From: Butyrivibrio sp.
GTDB lineage: Bacteria; Bacillota; Clostridia; Lachnospirales; Lachnospiraceae
DNA length: 46,829 nucleotides
Assembly: GCA_017413105.1 (NCBI GenBank)
Contig: JAFPVA010000091.1
Span: forward strand, 1 to 46,829
Direction: 5' to 3'
In this document: one piece after another, positions 42,256 to 46,829 of the stretch
How the letters are laid out: each line of letters starts with the position of its first letter
Position numbering within the stretch: the stretch's first letter is position 1
Position numbers and translations under genes: made by a program
The notes under the pieces: model-generated
Databases searched by the model: none
The model's input: only the letters and a program-made list of their open reading frames with translations
What the model was told of the DNA's origin: nothing

Positions 42256-42285
42256 AACTTTTTATAAAAAGTTTATGTTTTTTTT
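42256..42285 (+). terminator. Possible attenuator in the leader of the sugar transferase gene
   Basis: The perfect palindrome AACTTTTTATAAAAAGTT (42256-42273) is followed by ATG and eight T (42278-42285). The stem is A/T-only and so weak. Early termination in surface-polysaccharide leaders is a known theme, but this one is unproven. Confidence 0.4.
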
Positions 42286-42383
42286 ATTGTTGTTTTTCTA
42301 TATGGGGGAGTAGAACGACGATAAGATGTCTTTGTAGTGGGGATTACGAAGGCATATTTTTTGACGAATGGAGTTTTTGTGGT

Positions 42384-43778
42384 ATGAATCGTTCGAATAC
42401 TTCTGCATCATTTGATATTGTACATGTATTACTCGACATGTTTTTTCTGGGGGTAGCTTTTCTTATCTCTGAAGGTCTTTTTGGCCGTGATGTTAATCCG
42501 ACAGATTGGAAAGCTATCGCTTCAATATATTTAGTTTGTTCTGTGATTTTCCTTTTAGCTAACAGAACAGCAAATATCTATAATAATACCCTTTTCTTTT
42601 ATGTGGACAGAATTATAAGAAGAGAGACGACTTCTTTTTTTGTTGCTGTTATCTGCGGCGTAATTATTTATTACTGCTGTGTTGACACCAGAAACTTCCG
42701 AGCAGAGTTTTTCTTCGGGCTTATTATTGTGACTTATGTGATCATTCTCTGCGAGATTCTTATTTTCCAGAGACTTATTGATCTGATCATCAATAGAAAG
42801 CATATTCCGAGATGTGTATATGTGGGAAGTAAGGATTCCTACAATAAATTCCGCTATTTCCTCAATAAGACACCTCTTATTGTCAACGAAATAGGCTACG
42901 TCAGCTATGGGGATGATGACTCAATCGAGTATATAGGTAAGCTTGCAGATCTTGTGGAAATCATCAGAAAATACAATATTGACCAGGTTTACATCATGCA
43001 GAAGAGAGATATGGATGTGGTTTACATTCAGAAGTATATCGACCTTTGCATTGAGATGGGTGTTACCTGCAGAGTTATCGTTGATATTTTCAGACGCAGA
43101 AGATGTTACTCCTATAACAGTAGTGTAGGTACATATCCTGTAATGACTTACCATACTGTTACACTTAACCTTTGGGAAAAGGCCTTAAAGCGTATATTTG
43201 ATATCGTTTTTGCTTTGTTTGCGATTATTATTACATCGCCTGTCATGCTGATTACTGCAATTGCAATTAAGCTTGATTCCAAGGGACCGGCAATTTTCAA
43301 GCAGGTCAGAGTTGGTAAGAACGGAAGACACTTTAAGATCTGGAAGTTCAGAAGCATGGTCAAGGATGCGGAAGATCTTAAGAATGAACTCTTAGAGCTA
43401 AATGAAGTAAAAGATGGAATGATGTTCAAGATACAGGATGACCCTCGTATTACAAAAGTGGGCAAATTCATCAGAAAGACAAGTATCGATGAACTTCCTC
43501 AGTTCTTTAACGTACTGGCTGGTTCAATGAGTATCGTTGGTACCAGACCACCGACAATTGATGAAGTTGAGAAGTATTCTACCCATCAGTGGAGAAGAAT
43601 CAGCATAAAGCCGGGCATTACAGGTATGTGGCAGGCAAACGGCCGCAGCAGCATCAAGGACTTTAATGATGTTGTAGAACTGGATGTTGAATACATTGAT
43701 AACTGGAGTCCATTACTGGATATAGAGATTATCTTCAAGACGATCTCTGAAGTATTTATGCGTAAGAATTCTTACTGA
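42384..43778 (+). CDS. Polyprenyl-phosphate sugar phosphotransferase (initiating glycosyltransferase)
   Basis: The 464-residue protein is a large-type (WbaP/CpsE-like) phosphoglycosyl transferase. Four hydrophobic segments in the N-terminal 150 residues precede a CoA_binding_3-like domain (about 150-240). A re-entrant membrane helix follows (K-R-I-F-D-I-V-F-A-L-F-A-I-I-I-T-S-P), then the catalytic domain with G-P-A-I-F-K-Q-V-R-V-G, W-K-F-R-S-M and S-I-D-E-L-P-Q-F-F-N-V-L-A-G-S-M-S-I-V-G-T-R-P-P. It loads the first sugar phosphate onto undecaprenyl phosphate. The ATG has GGAG ten bases upstream. A GT4 enzyme follows after 19 bases. Confidence 0.95.
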   Translation: MNRSNTSASFDIVHVLLDMFFLGVAFLISEGLFGRDVNPTDWKAIASIYLVCSVIFLLANRTANIYNNTLFFYVDRIIRRETTSFFVAVICGVIIYYCCVDTRNFRAEFFFGLIIVTYVIILCEILIFQRLIDLIINRKHIPRCVYVGSKDSYNKFRYFLNKTPLIVNEIGYVSYGDDDSIEYIGKLADLVEIIRKYNIDQVYIMQKRDMDVVYIQKYIDLCIEMGVTCRVIVDIFRRRRCYSYNSSVGTYPVMTYHTVTLNLWEKALKRIFDIVFALFAIIITSPVMLITAIAIKLDSKGPAIFKQVRVGKNGRHFKIWKFRSMVKDAEDLKNELLELNEVKDGMMFKIQDDPRITKVGKFIRKTSIDELPQFFNVLAGSMSIVGTRPPTIDEVEKYSTHQWRRISIKPGITGMWQANGRSSIKDFNDVVELDVEYIDNWSPLLDIEIIFKTISEVFMRKNSY

Positions 43779-43797
43779 TCGGGAGATAAGGTAATTT

Positions 43798-44949
43798 ATG
43801 AAGATAGCGATGATTGGTCATAAAAGAATACCATCGAGAGAGGGCGGCGTTGAGATAGTTGTCGAAGAGTTAGCCAGTCGTCTGGTCAAGATGGGCCATA
43901 CGGTCACGGTTTATAACCGTAAGGGCAAGAATGTTGCAGACAAGAACGCTGATAAAGAAGCTCACAAGCTCAAGAAATATAAGGGCATCAGGATTGTAAA
44001 TGTTCCTACTCCTGATAAGAAAGCCTTAAATGCTATCGTTTATTCTTTCTTTGCAACAATAATAGCTGTTCTAAGTAACCACGATGTAATACACTACCAT
44101 GCAGAAGGCCCTTGCTCAATGCTTGTTATTCCTCACTTTTTCGGAATAAGGACAGTTGCTACCATACACGGTCTTGACTGGCAGAGGGCAAAGTGGGGTG
44201 GATTTGCCACAAAGTTCCTTCTTTTTGGAGAAAAGATGGCTGCGAAATATGCGGATGAAGTTATAGTTCTTTCACGTAATGTTCAGCAGTATTTCAAGGA
44301 TAAATACAATAGAGAGACCATTTACATTCCTAACGGCGTCAACAAGACAGAGTTTTTAGAGGCGGACAGGATTACAAAGAAGTTTGGACTTGAGAAAGAT
44401 AAGTACATTCTTTATCTTGGAAGACTGGTTCCTGAAAAGGGTATCACATATCTTATCGATGCTTTTTCCACTATTGATACAGATATGAAGCTTGTAATTG
44501 CCGGAGGCGGAAGCCATTCAGATGAGTTCGTAAAACAGCTCAATGAGAAGACCAAGAAGGATAAGAGAATCATAATGACGGGTTTTGTACAGGGCAATAC
44601 TTTGACAGAGCTTTTCAGCAATTGTTTTCTCTATGTGCTTCCCAGTGATATTGAAGGAATGCCGATAAGCCTTCTTGAGGCTATGAGCTTTGGCAGAAGA
44701 TGCCTTGCAAGTGATATTCCTGAGAACACTGAGGCCTGCAAGGAATATGCCCAGTATTTCAAAAAATCAGATGTTACAAGCCTTGCAAATAAGCTTCAGG
44801 AGATAATTTTAAATCCTGATATCTTCCACACAAAGGACGAGATCATGGATTACTGCTACAACAGATTTGACTGGAATAAAGTTACCGGCGCCAGCGCCAA
44901 ACTTTATATAGATACTATTCTTAATGTTGAGAGAATAGATAGTGTTTAA
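43798..44949 (+). CDS. Family 4 glycosyltransferase (DUF1972-type N-terminus)
   Basis: The 383-residue GT-B enzyme has an N-terminal half starting I-G-H-K-R-I-P-S-R-E-G-G-V-E-I-V-V-E-E-L, typical of DUF1972/rhamnosyltransferase-like GT4 proteins, and a C-terminal donor domain with L-G-R-L-V-P-E-K-G-I-T-Y-L and the E-x7-E motif E-G-M-P-I-S-L-L-E. It probably adds the second sugar after the initiating transferase just upstream. The ATG follows GGGAGATAAGG. A terminator follows closely, so the operon is two genes long as seen here. Confidence 0.93.
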   Translation: MKIAMIGHKRIPSREGGVEIVVEELASRLVKMGHTVTVYNRKGKNVADKNADKEAHKLKKYKGIRIVNVPTPDKKALNAIVYSFFATIIAVLSNHDVIHYHAEGPCSMLVIPHFFGIRTVATIHGLDWQRAKWGGFATKFLLFGEKMAAKYADEVIVLSRNVQQYFKDKYNRETIYIPNGVNKTEFLEADRITKKFGLEKDKYILYLGRLVPEKGITYLIDAFSTIDTDMKLVIAGGGSHSDEFVKQLNEKTKKDKRIIMTGFVQGNTLTELFSNCFLYVLPSDIEGMPISLLEAMSFGRRCLASDIPENTEACKEYAQYFKKSDVTSLANKLQEIILNPDIFHTKDEIMDYCYNRFDWNKVTGASAKLYIDTILNVERIDSV

Positions 44950-44962
44950 TACTTCCACTAAA

Positions 44963-44990
44963 GAAGATGGGCCATTAGGCTCATCTTTTT
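44963..44990 (+). terminator. Rho-independent terminator after the GT4 gene
   Basis: AAGATGGGCC (44963-44972) pairs with GGCTCATCTT (44978-44987), one G-U pair, around ATTAG, and ends in five T. Confidence 0.9.
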
Positions 44991-45023
44991 GCATTAAGAC
45001 AAAAGAATTTTATGAAAAAACAG

Positions 45024-45052
45024 TAGATTTATAATTGTACCTATGTTATAAT
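45024..45052 (+). promoter_or_regulatory. Promoter of tig, extended -10 type
   Basis: A perfect TATAAT at 45047-45052 is preceded by TGT, forming the extended TGnTATAAT element. The -35 position (TAGATT, 45024-45029) is weak. The start lies about 95 bases before the ATG. Confidence 0.7.
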
Positions 45053-45150
45053 CTACAAGCGATTGTGCCTAAATGGGCATAAATAGTACTGTTCTTTCAT
45101 TAAGACGGTTTATATAAAGATTTATATTGTTTAGGAGGAAATAATTAATC

Positions 45151-46608
45151 ATGAGCGTAACAGTAGAGAAGCTCGAGAAGAGCATGGCTAAGCTTAAGAT
45201 CACAGTACCTGCTGAGCAGCTTGAGAAGGCTATCCAGAATGCGTACAACAAGAACAAGGGCAAGATTCAGATTCCTGGATTCCGTAAGGGTAAGGCTCCT
45301 CGTAAGATGATCGAGCAGATGTATGGCAAGGAAGTATTCTATGAGGATGCTGCCAATGAGCTGATCGAGGAAGAGTATCCAAAGGCTGTAACAGAGTGCG
45401 GAGAGGATGTTGTATCTTCACCTAAGATCGATGTAGAGCAGCTTGAGGCTGGTAAGGACTTCATCTTTACTGCAGAGGTTGCACTTAAGCCTCCGGTTAA
45501 GCTTGGAAAATATAAGGGCGTAGAAGTTCCTAAGATGGACGTTGATGTTACAGACGAGGACGTTGACGCTGAGATAGAGAAAGAGAGAAATAAGAACGCA
45601 AGATCAATCGAGGTTACTGACAGAGCTGTAGCTATGAACGATACAGTAACTCTTGATTTCGAAGGCTTTGTTGATGGAAAGGCATTCCAGGGCGGTAAGG
45701 GAACTGATTATCCTCTTACAATCGGATCTGGCGCTTTCATTCCTGGTTTCGAAGAGCAGCTTGTTGGATTTGAGATTGGTAAGGAAGGTGATGTTAACGT
45801 TACATTCCCTGAGGATTACCAGGCAGATGACCTTGCAGGCAAGGCAGCTACATTCAAGTGCACAGTAAAGGCTATCAAGGCTAAGGAGCTTCCTGAGCTT
45901 AACGATGAGTTTGCTAGTGATGTATCTGAGTTCGATACACTTAAAGAGTACAAGGAAGATGTTAAGAAGAACCTTGTAGAGAGAAAGACAAACGAAGAGA
46001 AGGCTAAGAGAGAGGACGCTGTTGTTAAGGCTGTAATCGAGGACTCTGAGATGGAACTTCCTGAGGCTATGGTTGATACACAGGCTAGACAGATCGTAAA
46101 TGACTTTGCTCAGAGACTTCAGATGCAGGGCATGAACATGGATCAGTATCTTCAGTACACAGGTAACACTGTAGACAAGATGCTTGAGCAGGTTAGACCA
46201 CAGGCTGTAGAAAGAATCCAGGCTAGACTTGTTCTTGAGGCTGTTGCTAAGGAAGAGAACATCACAGTAAGTGATGAGGACTTCGAGGCTGAGCTTAAGA
46301 AGATGGCTGAGCAGTACAAGATGGATCTTGATAAACTTAAAGAGCTTATGCCTGAGTCAGAGCTTAAGACAATGCGTGATGACATGGCAGTTCAGAAGGC
46401 AGCTGATTTCCTTGTAGAGAACGTAAAGGAAGGCAAGAAGGCAACAAAGAAGGCTGCAAAGAAGGCTGACGATGAGGCTGCTGAGGCAGAAGAGAAGCCT
46501 GCAAAGAAGACTGCTGCAAAGAAGACAACAAAGAAGGCAGCTGACGAAGAAGGCGAAGAGAAGCCAAAGAGAGCAACAAGAAAGAAGAAGACAGAAGAAG
46601 AGGCTTAA
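45151..46608 (+). CDS. tig: Trigger factor with a long Lys/Ala/Glu-rich C-terminal tail
   Basis: Trigger factor is the ribosome-bound chaperone and peptidyl-prolyl isomerase that meets nascent chains. Of 485 residues, the first 110 form the ribosome-binding domain with the G-F-R-K-G-K-A-P-R-K loop. The FKBP-type PPIase domain spans about 155-240 (F-E-G-F-V-D-G-K-A-F, F-I-P-G-F-E-E-Q-L), and the chaperone arms follow to about 425. The last 60 residues are K-K-A-A-K-K, A-A-E-A-E-E-K-P and similar repeats, an extra histone H1-like extension. The ATG follows AGGAGG at 12 bases. Codon bias is strong, consistent with high expression. Confidence 0.95.
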   Translation: MSVTVEKLEKSMAKLKITVPAEQLEKAIQNAYNKNKGKIQIPGFRKGKAPRKMIEQMYGKEVFYEDAANELIEEEYPKAVTECGEDVVSSPKIDVEQLEAGKDFIFTAEVALKPPVKLGKYKGVEVPKMDVDVTDEDVDAEIEKERNKNARSIEVTDRAVAMNDTVTLDFEGFVDGKAFQGGKGTDYPLTIGSGAFIPGFEEQLVGFEIGKEGDVNVTFPEDYQADDLAGKAATFKCTVKAIKAKELPELNDEFASDVSEFDTLKEYKEDVKKNLVERKTNEEKAKREDAVVKAVIEDSEMELPEAMVDTQARQIVNDFAQRLQMQGMNMDQYLQYTGNTVDKMLEQVRPQAVERIQARLVLEAVAKEENITVSDEDFEAELKKMAEQYKMDLDKLKELMPESELKTMRDDMAVQKAADFLVENVKEGKKATKKAAKKADDEAAEAEEKPAKKTAAKKTTKKAADEEGEEKPKRATRKKKTEEEA

Positions 46609-46630
46609 ACTCGAAATAATAAAGGTATTT

Positions 46631-46662
46631 GGGCGAATGGGTTTTATCCATTCGCCCTTTTT
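46631..46662 (+). terminator. Rho-independent terminator of tig
   Basis: GGGCGAATGG (46631-46640) pairs perfectly with CCATTCGCCC (46648-46657) around GTTTTAT, followed by five T. Confidence 0.95.
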
Positions 46663-46688
46663 ATAGGTTTCCTATTCATCAGATTATA

Positions 46689-46818
46689 GTTACTGTTCAC
46701 TCGCTTGCAGCTCGCTCCAGTAACGAATTCGCGCATTCATTCCATATCGACTTCGTCGAAGGAATGCGCTCACTCCTGATTCATTTTCTCACGAAATGCG
46801 CAGCAGAGTGCGCATTTC
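46689..46818. repeat. Cluster of palindromes at the right edge
   Basis: Three stems follow one another: GTTACTG (46689-46695) with CAGTAAC (46718-46724); GCGCATT (46731-46737) with AATGCGC (about 46763-46769), enclosing TCGACTTCGTCGA; and GAAATGCGCA (46793-46802) with TGCGCATTTC (46809-46818). The core GCGCATT/AATGCGC recurs in the last two. They look like a repetitive palindromic element, perhaps cut by the window end. No ORF is supported here. Confidence 0.6.
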
Positions 46819-46829
46819 TGTCTGAACAG

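Overview
The window looks like chromosomal DNA of a Lachnospiraceae-type Firmicute, most like Butyrivibrio or Pseudobutyrivibrio. The reasons are the moderate-to-low G+C, strong AGGAGG-type ribosome sites, many Rho-independent terminators, a cellobiose phosphorylase with a cellodextrin-type ABC importer, a bactofilin/LytM pair, and clostridial lysine and cobalamin riboswitches. The genus is inferred from gene content, not proven. No rRNA, tRNA, CRISPR array, complete insertion sequence or phage block was seen.

Layout. 1-330: degenerate 24-bp tandem repeat, then a long terminator hairpin. 340-6847: typA (minus), a polytopic glucosyltransferase-like membrane protein, and a tldD/tldE pair. 6933-9107: lysine riboswitch, dapA, dapB. 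9240-13377: eukaryotic-type HisA, cold shock protein, a TrpR-like YerC/YecD regulator, a LytM-like/bactofilin operon (minus) and a Cof-type HAD phosphatase (minus). 13443-14940: a cobalamin riboswitch ahead of a membrane-anchored DUF4430 (transcobalamin-C-like) protein and an ECF transporter S component, a likely corrinoid capture and uptake unit. 15089-22463: cellobiose phosphorylase (minus) divergent from a LacI regulator, a sugar-binding lipoprotein and two permeases, with shared LacI-type operators. 23010-26161: an HTH-ACT (ThrR/PheB-like) regulator, homoserine dehydrogenase and aspartate kinase, preceded by repeated ATGTCCG motifs. 26202-33597: two membrane proteins of unknown role, guaB, a GGDEF-EAL protein, a DUF2225 zinc protein and a short acidic membrane protein. 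33804-38097: TetR regulator, PfkB-like kinase with an altered catalytic motif, malQ, and a LacI regulator translationally coupled to malQ. 38337-44949: DJ-1/PfpI protein, CYTH protein and a cell-surface polysaccharide set (two GT2 enzymes, a GT32-like enzyme, a polyprenyl-phosphate sugar transferase and a GT4). 45151-46608: trigger factor with a long Lys/Ala/Glu tail. The right edge holds clustered palindromes.

How the genes work together. Aspartate-family amino acid synthesis appears twice: dapA/dapB under lysine control, and hom/ask with an ACT-domain regulator. Beta-glucan oligosaccharide use (cellobiose phosphorylase plus importer) and alpha-glucan use (malQ) each have their own LacI regulator and operator. 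The surface polysaccharide genes form a small assembly cluster.

Most notable leads: the B12-riboswitch-controlled DUF4430/S-component pair; the ATGTCCG/CGGACAT leader before the threonine-branch genes; a palindromic -10 element shared by two divergent glycosyltransferase genes, one apparently leaderless; the GAGN (not GAGD) motif of the PfkB-like protein; and a candidate small transcript near 38.2 kb.
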